64,000 nt of DNA from Cordilura impudica (taxonomy: Eukaryota > Arthropoda > Insecta > Diptera > Scathophagidae), in the NCBI GenBank assembly GCA_963682025.1, contig OY821518.1:150094254-150158253 (forward strand), in the 5' to 3' direction. Shown piece after piece: positions 22,569-35,347 of this stretch. The notes below the pieces were generated by a model. It was not told where the DNA came from, searched no databases, and saw only the letters and a program-made list of their open reading frames with translations. A program made the translations under genes and the position numbers. Each line of letters begins with the position of its first letter. Positions within the stretch are counted from its first letter, which is position 1.

Positions 22569-23828
22569 AAGGGTGATTTTTTAAGAGCTATAGGAAAGTT
22601 TTCCAAAAAAAAACACATAAAATTCAGAAAAATGCATGAAATCTTTATTTGAATCGATAGTACGGTCCATATAATTTAATGTTTGAAGATTATTTCATGC
22701 AAATGTTGACCGTGACTGCGCTTCAAATGGTCCATCCGCTTAGTCCAATTTTGGCATACTCTTTCCAACATTTCGGCCGGTATCTCACGAATAAATGCTT
22801 CAATGTTGTCTTCCAATGCGTCAATTGAAGCGGGATTGTCTGTATTGACATGAGCTTTAACATAGCCCCACAAAAAATAGTCTAAAGGCGTTAAATTGCA
22901 CGATCTAGGCGGCCAATTGACCGGTCCCGAACGTGAAATAAAATGTTCACCGAACTCGCCTCTCAATAAGTCCATTGTTGCACGTGCTGTGTGGCATGTG
23001 GCACCGTCTTGTTGAATCTACATGTCATGCAAGTCAAGCTCTTGAATTTTGGGCAAAACAAAGTTGGATATCATCTCTCGGTAGCGCTCACCATTCACAG
23101 TTACGTTACGATTCGCATCATCTTTGAAGAAGTACGGTCCAATGATGCCACCAGCCCATAAACCGCACCAAACTGTGACTTTTTCTGGATGCATTGGTAG
23201 CTCTTCCAATGCTTCTGGCTGATATTCACTCCAAAATCGACAATTCTGCTTATTTACGTACCCATTGAGCCAAAAATGAGCTTCGTCGCTGAACACAATT
23301 TTTCGGTAAAAAAGTGGATCTTCGGCTAACTTTCCAAGAGCCCATTCACCAAAAATTCTACGTTGCGGTAGGTCGTTCGGCTTCAATTCTTGCACCAGCT
23401 GTATTTTGAAAGGCTTCTCACCTAAATCCTTCCGCAAAATTTTCCACGTTGTTGAGTAACAGAGGCCCAATTGTTGCGAACGGCGACGAATCGATAATTG
23501 ATGGTCATCATTAACACTGGCCGATACAGCTGCGATATTTTCTTCAGTTCGCACTCTACGTAAGCGTGTTGGTGGTTTAATGTCCAACAATGTAAATTAG
23601 GTGCGAAATTTAGTCACAATAGCCCGAATAGCCGCTTCAGTGGGTCGATTAAACTGACTATAAAATGGAAAAAGCGCGCGATGAACTTTCTTAACAGAGC
23701 ACGCATTTTGATAATAATTATAATTATAGACCAAACTGAAGATGTTTGACAATGAAACAAAACACGAAACGTGCGTCAGCTGTTTAAACCAGTGTTGCCA
23801 AAAAGATAATAGCTAAAAAATCACTCTT
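22569..23828 (-). mobile_element. DD41D mariner element 2
   Basis: A 1260-bp element flanked by TA on both sides. The left end is AAGGGTGATTTTTTAAGAGC; the inverted right end is AAGAGTGATTTTTTAGCTAT. TIR sequence is unrelated to mariner 1 apart from the leading AAG(G/A)G, so the two represent different lineages. Confidence 0.88.
22676..23730 (-). pseudogene. DD41D mariner transposase with nonsense mutations
   Basis: Nearly full-length transposase. The N-terminal helix-turn-helix part (NACSVKKVHRALFPFYSQFN) is in frame from about 23725; a TAA interrupts at about 23600 before FTLLDIKPPTRLRRVRTEEN. The first catalytic Asp is in VFSDEAHFWLNGYVNKQN, and VTVWCGLWAGGIIGPYFFKD is intact. A TAG replaces a codon (normally Trp in such proteins) just before the second Asp in QQDGATCH. 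The third Asp is in LTPLDYFLWG, exactly 41 residues later. The C-terminus ends HLHEIIFKH. Apart from the two stops and an unclear start codon the protein is continuous, so inactivation looks comparatively recent. Confidence 0.88.
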
Positions 23829-24599
23829 TATAATATTAATATTCAAAAAATTAACAAATAATTAATTCATTTATTTTTTTAATTCTAAATTTGAAAAATT
23901 TTTAACATGTTCTAATATTAAATATGTCATTAATAATAAATTAAATTAAAAATTGCCCAAAAAAGGTACAAGTAATTAATTGATATATTTTTAATTATTT
24001 CTACTCTTTTCGAATTTTTTAATTTAAATTCCTACATATGACATAGTTAAAATTAATATTCACAAAATGTACAAATTCATTCATTTTTTTATTTTTAATT
24101 CTAAATTTAAAAAAATATTAACATGTACAAATAATATTAAATATATAATAAAATTAAATTGGAACATTCAAAAAAAAAAACATTATTTTCATTTCTAAAA
24201 TTTGTATAATTTTTTTTTTAATATGGCAACTCCGTATCTTCCATTTGATACCGATTGGAGAAATTTCTTTGCTATCAAGTTGAGAATCACAAATTTCTCA
24301 AGAAAATCACAATATAAACAAGTAAGAGTGTTAAATTCGGCAGTGCCGAATTTTTTGATACCCTCCACCTGAATCTTAAACTGCATATTCACCCAATGCC
24401 GAGTACGGCTACAACTTTTAAACTTTTGCCGATACTGAAACATTAATTCCGAATACCAAAATTCAAATGATTCTTGGCTTAAAATTATTATTATTAAAAA
24501 TAAGCTAATTTTAAAATATTTTTATCTGAATTAATTTTTATTTTTATCTGCATTACAAAAAAATACATAATAATACATGTAAGAAACTAAATATAGAAA

Positions 24600-25561
24600 T
24601 TTAAACTTTTAATTTTAAATTTTTAATTTTTAATTTTTAATTTCTTATTTTTTATTTTTAATTTTTAATTTTTAATTTTTAAATTTTAATTTTTAATTTT
24701 TAATTTTTAATTTTTAATTTTTAATTTTTAATTTTTAATTTTTAATTTTTAATTTTTAATTTTTAATTTTTAATTTTTAATTTTTAATTTTTAATTTTTA
24801 ATTTTTAATTTTTAATTTTTAATTTTTAATTTTTAATTTTTAATTTTAAATTTTTAATTTTGAAATTTTAATTTTTAATTTTTAGTTTTTAGTTTTTAAT
24901 TTTTAATTTTTAATTTTTAATTTTTAATTTTTAATTTTTAATTTTTAATTTTTAATTTTTAATTTTTAATTTTTAATTTTTAATTTTTAATTTTTAATTT
25001 TTAATTTTTAATTTTTAATTTTTAATTTTTAATTTTTAATTTTTAATTTTTAATTTTTAATTTTTAATTTTTAATTTTTAATTTTTAATTTTTAATTTTT
25101 AATTTTTAATTTTTAATTTTTAATTTTTAATTTTTAATTTTTAATTTTTAATTTTTAATTTTTAATTTTTAATTTTTAATTTTTATTTTTTAATTTTTAA
25201 TTTTTAATATTTAATTTTTAATATTTAATTTTTAATTTTTTAATTTTTTATTTTTAATTTTTTAATTTTTTAATTTTTTATTTTTTAAATTTTGGTTTTT
25301 AATTTTTAATTCTTAAGCTCTAATTATTATTTTTTAATTTTTCCTTATTCATTATTCATTTTTGATCTTTCATTACTCATTTTTCCACTTCTGTATTACA
25401 TTTTTCATATTTCATTTTCCATTTTCCATTTTCTATTTTTCATTTTTTCATTTTCCATTTTTAATTTTTAGTTTTTCATTTTTCATTTTTCAATTTTCAA
25501 TTTTCATTTTTCAATTTTCATTTTCCATTTTTAATTTTTCAGTTTTCGTTTTCCATTTTCC

Positions 25562-25593
<32 letters not shown>

Positions 25594-25722
25594 TTCATTT
25601 TTCAATTTTCATTGTCCATTTTCCATTTTTCGTTTTTCATTTTTCATTTTCCATTTTTCATTTTTCATTTTTAATTTTTAAATTTGCAATTTTCATTTTC
25701 CATTTTCCATTTTTCATTTTTT
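24600..25722. repeat. Heptamer array, left part
   Basis: Reverse-complement type of the array at 1-4215: (TTTTTAA)n at 24620-25310, changing at about 25380 to TTTTCCA/TTTTTCA heptamers that continue to 25722. The array continues, in register of composition, at 39004 after a 13-kb insertion. A 135-codon open frame over it is a by-product of a 7-bp period lacking stops, not a gene. Confidence 0.9.
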
Positions 25723-26388
25723 ATACCCTCCACTTCAGTATGCAGAGGGTATATATAAGTTTGTCATGAGAAGGCTTCTGTTTTTAGATCATGACAATAG
25801 GTTTCATAGGTGCCGAGAAATCACTGAAAAGGTAAAAAAAATATGACGTTTTCCTATATTGTTTTCCTAAATTTTGTATTTTGTCATAGCTGTGCATGTT
25901 GTTTTTGTGGTCGTTGTGTTAATAATATAAAAATTCATCAATATCAATATTTTTTGGTGTAATATTTAAGTTAATTAATTAATAAAAGAAACTATATAAA
26001 ATCAATATCAATATTCTGCGATTTTTATAACATCACAAAATGTTACAAATTGATACATACTACTGTTGCCAATATCAAAATACTATAAATAATATTCATA
26101 TATTCTGTATATGGATATCCATAATAAGCGCATATTAAAATAAATCGGTATTTAATTTTATTTATACAAAATTCTGAAATTTTTAGAGTTGCAAAAATCA
26201 AAAATAGTATGGTTTTAAGAGTTGTATTTTTATATGTACTTGCATTCAAAAGTAGTAGGTAGGTAGTAAACCATACCCTGTAAAAAAAATTGGTGTTTAG
26301 AAAAATACTATTTTTTGTCAGATGTTAAAAAAAGATGTTAATTACAATAAATGTTTAAAATTTGTTATTTAATATCGGGGACGGAGGC

Positions 26389-26650
26389 AAACGCCATTCC
26401 CAAAATTTTGTTTCAAGAGTTATCCACATTAAGAATAACTGCGGAGCTCAGCTCAATCAATGTACAATGATCGAGCCTTGCCCTGGGAAACATGCATTTA
26501 TGCTTTTCTTAACACAAACGCCATGCCCAACTACCAAAAATTTTAGGCACGAGCTATTCACATTATGAATAGTCGCGGAGCTCAACTCAATCAAAGTGCA
26601 ATGATGAAGCTTCGCCCTGGGAAACATATATTCATGCTTTTCTTAGCACA
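26389..26650 (+). repeat. 127-bp tandem duplication, diverged
   Basis: Two consecutive related units beginning AAACGCCAT (26389 and 26516), each with GCGGAGCTCA, CAATGAT and CGCCCTGGGAAACAT-like blocks and ending CATGCTTTTCTTA. Divergence between units is substantial, so it is an old duplication. It is more GC-rich than its surroundings and could be the remnant of something coding or structural; a 68-codon open frame covers unit 1 without recognised homology. 25950-26388 and 26650-27294 hold nothing else recognised. Confidence 0.7.
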
Positions 26651-27302
26651 AACCGAACTTCTTATGGCACATTAAAAATAAACTAATTGAGAAATACAAT
26701 TCATCATTACGCTGTATTATAATACTATTTTCTTATTTTACTGGTAGCTAGTAGACAAAGTGATCGTATCATTGTGAACGAAATAGAATTGAAATTGTGT
26801 GCAGATTTGTTTTACTTAAAAAACCTGTTTCTACAGATAGTGAATAAAATCCCAGTAAGCATTTTATGCAATAAATGATCATGTAGAGTCTTTTTGACTC
26901 ATATGTGCTATTAAAACAGTCATAAATTCGCCCTTTTGCTGATCACAAAATATTCTTTTGTTGGGATTAAATATTACCTTACCCGCGAATCTTCTTGAGA
27001 GTCCTTTTTATCCGTTTTTCTGATCAGTTTCGACTCATTTTTGAGTAGTATTTAATGTCATTTTTCTATAAATCACTTTTTAAGAGTAAGCAAAAATCAT
27101 TTTCTAGTCTTTTTCTAATAGCGCATGTGATTAATCAGTTTTTAATCATCAAAAGTGCTCGAAGAAGACACAATACGGTAATTTTTGTTAAAACAATCTT
27201 CGAAATGATGACTGGGATATCATATATTCTTGTTAACACACAAACATATGCATAGCAGCACGAGTAAACCGAACTCTAATCGGCTTCTTATATGTATACA
27301 GC

Positions 27303-28748
27303 CACTGTTGCCAACTTTTTTTCAAAAAATATCGCTAAATCGGACTAAAAAATCGCTAGAAAAAAGCTAAACTTTTAAAAAATTCGAAAATTTAGCTATT
27401 AATCGCTAAATTTTTTTGACATTTCATATTCTATCTAAAAATTATAAAAAAAATAGCTAAATTTTTCGAACTTATTAAATTTTTTTGGAAAATTTAGCGA
27501 TTAATTGTTTACTTTTGAGCTGAAGGCCTCAGTTGCTATTGCTCCTGTATACAATTACTTTATAATTTTAATTGTAAGTTAATTTCTAATAAATAAATAA
27601 ATAAATAAAACGTTTAAGTTTTATGTTTTTAACATATTTTATTAACAAAACAATGTTTGAGCACATTCCTGAAAATATACGTATAACAAAAATAAAATAA
27701 TACCCAAGCAAAAAAGTTTTGATATACATAGTTATATATGACTTAATATAACTGCTTATAATTATATAATGCAAAATATATATATCAAGCTCTATAAAAT
27801 TACATATCATTGTATCTTAAACATATAATAATATCACTTTATGTAATACAATATATATAAAACATATTATATACAATTGTATCTAGTTGGATATAAATGT
27901 ATTGCATTAGAAATACATACATTTGGATAAGGACAAAATTCGGATAAATATGTATCAAACAATATATACTTCCATCAAATTTGATTTAATTTTATAAAAT
28001 TATTTATAATTGTATCAAATTATACCTAATATGATAAGTTATATGTTCTCATTTTTCGGACATAATTATATATAATTCGAAAAGTAACACACATTTTCTT
28101 TGATAGGGTAATAATACATTTAATAAAAAGATTAAAAAATATTAAATTTTTTAACCAAAAATATGTAGCCAATCTTCAGTATTGGTATTTTCGTAGGCAG
28201 AATTGGTGCCTATGTTTTTTAATGCCATTTATGGAACTTCATAATTGCAGCAACATTTGTTCATGGTTTTTTGTTGTTTTTCATGGTTTAGCCATTCTGC
28301 GCGAAATTTTTGAAGGTATTTTGACCCCATTACCTTAACATATGTTTAAAAAGTATTTCAAAATAATATAAACATACAAATTTAATATACTTACCAATAT
28401 AAAACTCAAGATTTTATTAAAAAATATTTAATTTAACTTTATATGTATTTATTTTTTTATGTATATGAAATCCCAAAAGCTTAACGCAAAATTACTTGGA
28501 ATCGCATTTTCATATAACTTTTTTTAATATAAATACCGTTAATCGAGTCTCACTTTGTTGTTTTTACAGAAAAAATACTAAAAAACAACCTTGGCGAATT
28601 ATAAGCTGTTTATCAATATTCACAACGAAGCCATTTTGCAAAAAAAAATCGCTAGATTTCCCGCTAAGAGCTAAACCATATTTTTTCTAGCTAACTGACT
28701 TTAAAAAAAGCTAGATTTGACGGGCAAATAGCTATATTGGCAACATTG
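27303..28748. mobile_element. hAT-like TIR element with 8-bp target duplication
   Basis: Ends CACTGTTGCCAA at 27303 and, inverted, CAATGTTGCCAA at 28748. It is flanked by a perfect 8-bp direct repeat TATACAGC (27295-27302 and 28749-28756). Near both ends the sequence is rich in AGCTA/TAGCT and CGCTAAAT/CGCTAGA motifs. No transposase is recognised. It contains a secondary insertion of a non-LTR 3' end (27515-27612). Confidence 0.85.
27515..27612 (+). mobile_element. 3' end of a jockey/CR1-type retrotransposon
   Basis: GAGCTGAAGGCCTCAGTTGC followed about 60 bp later by a (TAAA)n tail (27588-27610), the usual end of 5'-truncated jockey-clade copies. No coding part remains. Confidence 0.5.
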
Positions 28749-29258
28749 TATACAGCCGAACAAAAACGAAAATACTCACCAAAGAGTAAAGTAAGCAACA
28801 ATTTCATTCAGTCTTATGGAAGCTTTTGAAAAAAGCGAGTCTACGTCGCGTTGTCTTGTGAATTTTTACATTGGTTTTTAATAGGTACTAGTGATGCCAG
28901 GAGATTTTTTCAGAAATCTCTACGCTTATGGAAAAAAATCCCTTTTTTCCCTACACCCACTTTTTCCCCTACACTACTTTTTTTAAAATTTATTTTGAAT
29001 TTGTACATTTTCAATTTCAATTATGTAAAAATAACATAAAAACAAAGAAAAAAAATATAAAAAATAAGATAAAAATATCATGAGAATTACATAAGAATAA
29101 TATAAAAAACATACAGATATTATAAAAAAAATATTTTTACAATTCTGTATAATTCATCATTTGATATGGCTAGATGTGCATTTAAAATTTACACAATTAA
29201 TTAAAATGGCTTGCAAATGAGATGTTATAACTCAAACAGAATATTTGTTCTTGGTTTT

Positions 29259-30432
29259 CAGTGTTGCCGTTTTAGCTTTTTAGTTGCTAGATTTAGCAAC
29301 TTTTTTTGTCGTTTAGCATCCAAAATTTATCAAAAGATGCTAGATGCTAACTTAGAATCTTTTATTAATAAAAAGTTGATTTTAGCATCTTTTTTTTGAT
29401 ATTTTTTTTTTCATTATTTTTGAATATATGTATAATTTTAATGGTATTGATATGTTTTAATTTCTAAAAGTGTAGTACAGTAATTTTGTGTACTACTCCT
29501 TTTACCACTCTGCTCGTTTTTAATGAATTAGAAAGTCGATTGCCAAAAAATATTATTGTATTAAAAAAATGCCAAAATTTTCAATACAAAACACATTAAA
29601 TCGGGTAAAAGAACAGATAACCAATATATTAGAAGAGTTTAAATTTATATCATCTGAAACAGAAAAAATTCAAATCCAATGGAGTTATATCACAGAACAA
29701 AACTGGGATACAACACTGAATACAACCTCTTTATGGTTTAAAAAATTCTATTGGCGAAAATACATTTAAGGAGTTATCAATATTTGTATTGTCTATATTA
29801 GTTTTGTCTTTCTCAAAAGCCGAAGTTGAACGTTTGTTTAGTTTAATGGCTTTAGTTAAAAGCAAACTTCGAATAGAATAAAATCCGAGTTGTTATGTTC
29901 TGTAATACGTATAAAAGAAGGATTGAAATTGAAAAATCGGTGCTGTCACACTTACAATATAACGAGGGATGTCGTTGATAAAAGTCGATCCTCAGAAAAA
30001 TATCAGAGCCAAGAAGAACTTGAAGATGAAGACATCACAGAAATGTTAGATTCCATAAACCAATTATTCTAATATAATCGTACCTTTTGATAATGTAATT
30101 TCTGTTATATTTTAAATAAAAAAAAAATCCCTCTAAAATTAAAAATATTTAATTTAAGTTTAAAATAAACTCAATTTTATGTTAAAAAAAATTTCAGATG
30201 AAATCCAAAATAATTTTAATTAAAATTTAAAAAATATAAATCGAAACATATGTATGTTTTATATTAATTTTTCGATTTAAAAACCAAAGAATTTATTAAT
30301 AAGTATATAATTTTTCAATATAAAGGTAATGAAATTTTAAAAAAAAATTTAGCATCTTTTTTTAGACTGTACGTTTAAGCATCTTTTTTTTGCAATTTAG
30401 CATCTTTACAATTTCAAATTAAGGCAATACTG
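29259..30432 (+). mobile_element. hAT element with perfect 8-bp target duplication
   Basis: Ends CAGTGTTGCCGTTTTAGC at 29259 and, inverted, CAGTATTGCCTTAATTTG at 30432, flanked by TTGGTTTT at 29251-29258 and 30433-30440. Multiple TTTAGCATC(T) motifs lie just inside both ends (29315-29400, 30348-30410), a typical subterminal motif cluster. It encodes only the C-terminal part of a transposase. 28757-29250 outside it shows nothing recognised. Confidence 0.88.
29569..30072 (+). pseudogene. hAT transposase C-terminal remnant
   Basis: The first frame (29569-29769) starts MPKFSIQNTLNRVKEQITNI. Across a stop and frameshift at 29765-29890 the frames give ELSIFVLSILVLSFSKAEVE then RLFSLMALVKSKLR, the hAT dimerisation block in which a Glu-Arg-x-Phe motif is conserved. 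The last frame (29890-30072) continues SELLCSVIRIKEGLK and ends in an acidic tail with DITEMLDSINQLF. The N-terminal zinc finger and most of the catalytic core are absent, so this is an internally deleted copy within intact element ends. Confidence 0.7.
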
Positions 30433-30446
30433 TTGGTTTTAAAAGA

Positions 30447-30620
30447 TTTTTTATAACAGTGGTTATAAGCATGTATAGATCTGATTTATCGCATTTTAAT
30501 ATATTTTCAAAAGCCTTGCATCTGCATTTATAGTCGTCACCTTTGACCTGCTCCAGCCATCCATTAGCTTCTCGTCTCTCAACTAACTGAAGCAAAATCT
30601 TTATGTTCTGTATTTCTTTG
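30447..30620 (-). pseudogene. Possible BED-type zinc-finger fragment of a hAT transposase
   Basis: A minus-strand frame reads ERREANGWLEQVKGDDYKCR then CKAFENILKCDKSDLYM, resembling the start of hAT-related proteins in which WLxxVKxDxxKAxCxxC precedes a Lys-Ser-Asp-Leu motif. Only part of the Cys/His set remains. It adjoins, in opposite orientation, the hAT element ending at 30432. An ATG with MSDSFFDDAENTSKKYRT lies upstream at about 30655 in another frame. Evidence is thin. 30660-31019 shows nothing recognised. Confidence 0.3.
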
Positions 30621-31931
30621 ATGTGTTTTCAGCATCATCGAAAAACGAATCGGACATTTTTCTAAAATTAATTATGTTTCTAAAATTAATTATGTTCAAA
30701 TTTATAATATTTTAATGTAATGCACAAAAAAATGTTTTATATTTGTCATTGTTATTAAAGAAGTCACATATTTACCTCCTTCATATTATAGAGTTATTAC
30801 CAGACTTAAAAAGACTTTAAAGTTTAAAATTGAAAAAAAAATATGCGATATTTAACAAATACATTCAAAATAGTTTTGACTGAAATTTTTGGCAGTTTTA
30901 GTTTTGCCTTGTATCAGTAAAATGTTCAGATAATAACTTAAAAAAAACAATTTGTTAAATATTTTCATCTTAATTATCTTAATTAATTTAAAGACACAAA
31001 GATAGATTTAATACAATAACAAGTAAGAGTGTTAAATTCGGCTGTGCCGAATCTTTGATACCCTCCACCTCGGTTTGAGTCTTGATAATAAATGTAAATG
31101 AAAAAGTAAACAATTTGTTAAACTTAATACCAAATTATTTCAGCAAATTCTTTGGGTTGGTTTTCTTCTTTTCTATTATTTCGGATTTATTTCGGTGTTT
31201 GCTTTTTGGTCATCGTGGTTGCTGATCGGCATGCATTTTGGTTATATTTAATTTTTTTATTTATATAAAAAAGTTTTTTAATTAAAGCAAAATATTTTCA
31301 CTATATCATGATTTTTATTTATGTATGACGACATTTCAACCTAAAAATTTAAGTTTTTATCGATTGGATAAACAACACAAAAATGGTTGTCGTTTAGATA
31401 ACAACAACAGCTGACTTTAACAATAGCGAATATCGTTTCAAAATTTTACTGATAATTTTTCAATTTTCTTTTTTTTTACAATTCGACTATCGTTAAAAGA
31501 AGTTACTGAATCGCGGTACTGAAAAGTTATTAATATCTCCTGAATGGCAATATTTTTTTTAAATGTAAACATTTTTAAATGTAAAGATATTTCTAAATTT
31601 AAAATTATTATTTCCGACGTTTTGATATGATTTTCTGAAACTCAATTAATATTTTCTAATTTATAATTGGAAATTTTATTTTCAGTTTTTATTATAATTG
31701 ATATTTTCTTAAATTTGAATGGAAAATTTAAAAAGTGAAATTTTGTATTTATGTGAATAATAATGCTTTATTAATTATAAACAATTTTTAAAAATTAGAT
31801 GTAATCGCAATCAGATATTTTATAGGTAAAGCAGAATAATAATTCTATATAACTATGTAGAACTGTTTTGTAAGCAAACAACTCATTGACGAACTCGGTA
31901 ACTCTATTTTGTAAAGACAACAAAAAGTTAA

Positions 31932-32506
31932 CCCCCCAATCTCACATCACACTGAAATTGTAAAATCGTTGTGTACGTATTATCAACGAAAAATTGTTCG
32001 AATTAGTCGAATCCATCGCCATTAAATTTTATGCTCAAACATCTGACTGCAATCTCATTTTTAAAATGTTGTCGAAGCGTAAACTTGAAAACATTTGTAT
32101 ACTTCTCTCTCTTATTTTATTTTAAGTAGAGTTACCAAGTTTATTATACAGGCACATGTTTGAGGGAAAATGTTTACATTTATTATTATTAGTATTATTT
32201 TAATAATAGTTAATAATATTTATGCTCTATAATTAACAAACTTGCGTTTTTGTATGCGCATTTCAAAAAATAAATCATTATAATAGATTTAACAAGTTAA
32301 AACTTTAATTACAATTTTACAGAATCCAGTAAATTTGCATTAAATTTATAACAGGGTAACATTAATCATCGTTAGTGTCTGCCACTATTCGCACGAAAAA
32401 TTTGGTGCCATTAGTGTGACCACTGCGGAAAATGTGTGTGTATTAGTAAAAAAAATGTGAGTGTATTGAGTTTTTCGAACTTGCAGTGTGATGTGAGATT
32501 GGTGGG
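31932..32506 (+). mobile_element. TIR element F, copy 1 (3-bp TAA duplication)
   Basis: Ends CCCCCCAATCTCACATCACA and, inverted, CCCACCAATCTCACATCACA; flanked by TAA on both sides (31929-31931, 32507-32509). The inverted second copy is at 40716-41291 with its own TTA duplication. A 3-bp TWA duplication is the PIF/Harbinger signature, although the terminal bases are C-rich rather than the usual GG. Non-coding in this copy: the frame open in copy 2 is shifted here. Confidence 0.8.
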
Positions 32507-32996
32507 TAATATGCCAAACTTATGTTCATATTTGTAAAAGAATAATGAAAAAACGTATGAAATAAAAGACCAACCCGTGTATACTCTTAACATTGTTCTG
32601 TATGATATCTGGTTGAAAATATTAACATTCATGTTAAAATATAAATAACTATTGCAAAGCTAATTAGAACAAACAAAAATTATGGCGGCATCTACTGTGG
32701 CATAGTCACGCTGAGCAAAATGAAGTGACACTCTGTTATACAAAAGAAATGTATTTTCCCCACAACAAAATACTGCAGAATTTTATGTAAATAAAATAAC
32801 CGATTTATTTCTAACATGCAGTTACTATGAATATACATACATACATATATATAATATATGTACATTATTTGTATTATATAATATGTGTATGTATGTATAT
32901 TTAAATATTACACACAAAAAATACAACATCAAACGTTATTTTTGTGTTTTTCTCTTTAAATAAATTAATACATAAATTTTTTTGCTAAATTTACAT

Positions 32997-33612
32997 TTGG
33001 GCAATTCACAACAGGTGTTGTATATTGTATGTTGTATTGAAATACACAATACAATCATTTGTTGTGAACACTCAGTTGTATTTTCATATTGTAAAACGCT
33101 TTCTTTAGTAATTTTCGATCCAACGAGGAAAGATCGCTTCGTCGCTTCTGCTATTTTGTATAAGAGAAAACACTTGTCAGTGTTTGCTTTTTGGTCGTGA
33201 GATGTACCCTGGAGTTTTAGTTACGTACCTCTTGCATTTTAATTTATAATGAAAAAAAAATGTTAAATGTTTTGGTTGGTACTGAAAGAGAAAATACATA
33301 CTAAAAATATAAACATTAATTTTTATATAAATAAACTTATCGATGTATTTGCGTTATTTGCCATATTTTATTTTATAATTATTTATGCTGATAATATTGT
33401 ATGTATTTGTTTTTTCTTTTTCATAAAAACTGGCATTCACTTGGAACTGATATGTTATGATACAATATACAACATTTACTAAACATAGCAAATGAAGTTG
33501 GATCGTGTATCAGATTTTTCAGTGAAAATTACCAACAACAATTTTACACTATTGTAAAGTGATACACGATACAAGAGATACAACGATACATTACCCATTG
33601 TGAATTGCCCAA
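32997..33612. mobile_element. TIR MITE
   Basis: Inverted ends TTGGGCAATTCACAA at 32997 and 33612. Inside, the inverted repeats continue more loosely as TGTTGTATATTG / CGATACAAGAGATACAACG blocks. It interrupts sequence that is continuous in the related copy at 37655-37705. No clear target duplication. Small open frames inside are not supported as genes. Confidence 0.7.
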
Positions 33613-34551
33613 TTGTTTTTTTTATTAACAACTAGGTATTTTAGCATTATTTGCTTTAGATGTTGGTGAATTTTTACTCCCTTTATATTAACTCGTAGTG
33701 TCTGCTTGTCGAAAAAATTTTGGATCGATTTTAACCACTTTCCCGTGACCCAATCGATCTGAAATTTTGCAGGCAGGCTTGTGGCGATGACAGAAATGAT
33801 CTAACATATTTTTTTAGTGATGCCAAAACAATGGAAACTTTTAAATTTTTCTACCAGAGTTGATAAAAAAATGTACAAAGGGTTTGTTTTTGTTATATTA
33901 TTACCATAACGACCACAAAAACAACAAGTCCAGCTATGAAAACAATGCAACATTTAGAATAACAACAAGAACAATATAGAAATATCATGTTTTTTTTTAT
34001 TTTTTTTTACTTTTTCAGAGATTTCCCTGGACCTGTTCCACCGATTTTAATGATTTTTGAAGTAGAAATCTTTCCATGAATTTGGTGAATCATTCTCACT
34101 AAAAACGATCACTGTAGCTGCACTATTGAGGGCGTGATCGTGACAAGAACAACATAGAAAATTATTTTTTTTTCAAGACTTTTTTAGTTCTTCATTCAAA
34201 TCTCGGGCCCTAATCGACCGATTTGGACGATTTTAAATAGCAAATTTCTCAGGATGTTAGTGAATCATTTTTATGTCAACGAGTACCCTAGCTGCCGGAT
34301 TGATGCCGTCATCGTGATTTCCACAGACGGACAGACGGACATCGCTATATCAACTCCGGTTGTTATAAGGATCACAAATATATAAATTTTATGGGGTCCA
34401 AAATTTTTTTTCTAATTATTACAAACGGAATGACAAACTTATATATACCCTCTGCACACTGGAGTGGAGGGTATAACAACTCTACAACAGCAACAATGAG
34501 TCATATGTTTTTCAAATAGGAAAAAACTGTTTATGTGTTAGTTTCGGTCAT

Positions 34552-35347
34552 TCCCCAGTATGCATTGAAATATTATTTCGCCAATGTTGGAGAAAAGTTA
34601 AGTTCTTAAATTGATGTGAAATGTAATTCTCAACTTGGGTTGAACAATTTTTCTCCTTGTTTGCTTTCAACTTGACATCAAGTTGAGACTTAACATTTTT
34701 TCCAATCTTTGGGAAACATTTTTACTCTCAATTGGATATCCAACACTTTTCTCCACTTGAGACCAAACATTTTTTCAACTTGAATACGATTTGTGTTAAG
34801 TCTGAGATATTATTTAAATATGTCATAAATAATAAATTAAATTAAAAAATGCCAAAAAAGTACAAATAAATCATTGATATATTTTTAATTATTTCTGCTT
34901 TTTGTCAAATTTTTCAAAAAATGTACAACTAATTAATTCATTTATTTTTAATTCTAGATTTTAAAAAATGTACATAATATGTACATTTAATGTTAAATAT
35001 GTACATAGTAATGTTAAATATATAATGAAATTAAATTGAAAATTGAAACATTAAAAAAAGTAATTGTTTTCATTTCTAAAATTAGTATAATATTTTTTAA
35101 TATGGCAATTCCGTACCTTCCATTTGATACCGATTGGAAATATTTCTTTGCTATCAAGTTGAGAATCACAAATTTCTCAATTTGATAACTATGAAAATCG
35201 CCATATAAAAAATGTGCCTTTTAAGTTGAGAAGACTATATTCGAACTATTGAGGGCATTTGAGAATTAACGTTGGAGATTTGAAAAATGTATTTGATCTC
35301 AAATGCACCTCAACTTGATAGCAAACAAAAATGTTTAGTGGGACATT
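34552..35347 (+). repeat. TIR repeat G, copy 2 (uninterrupted)
   Basis: Roughly 800 bp with ends CCCCAGTATGCATTGAAAT (left) and an inverted TCCCACTAAACATTTTTG (right). It contains several AACTTGA/TCAAGTTGA inverted motifs (for example CAACTTGACATCAAGTTGAG near 34670-34690). It serves as the intact reference for the split copy at 23829-40458. Non-coding. Confidence 0.7.

Larger units (their letters stand above)
31020..34476 (+). mobile_element. Third family-A element with two nested TIR elements
   Basis: 5' end at 31020 (CAAGTAAGAGTGTTAAATTC, hairpin TTCGGCTGTGCCGAA, TACCCTCCACC). 3' end at 34476 (GACGGACAGACGGACATCGC, ATATACCCTCTGCACACTGG, GGAGTGGAGGGTATAA). It contains TIR elements at 31932-32506 and 32997-33612. 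31020-31590 is duplicated at 61400-61620 plus 62475-62799. 33664-34476 is nearly identical to 37701-38549. Treating both ends as one element is an inference from orientation and order. Confidence 0.6.

Noticed and set aside
32997..33612. Assigning this MITE to PIF/Harbinger because it starts near GGGC
   Set aside because: The flanks do not give a TWA duplication; superfamily left open.
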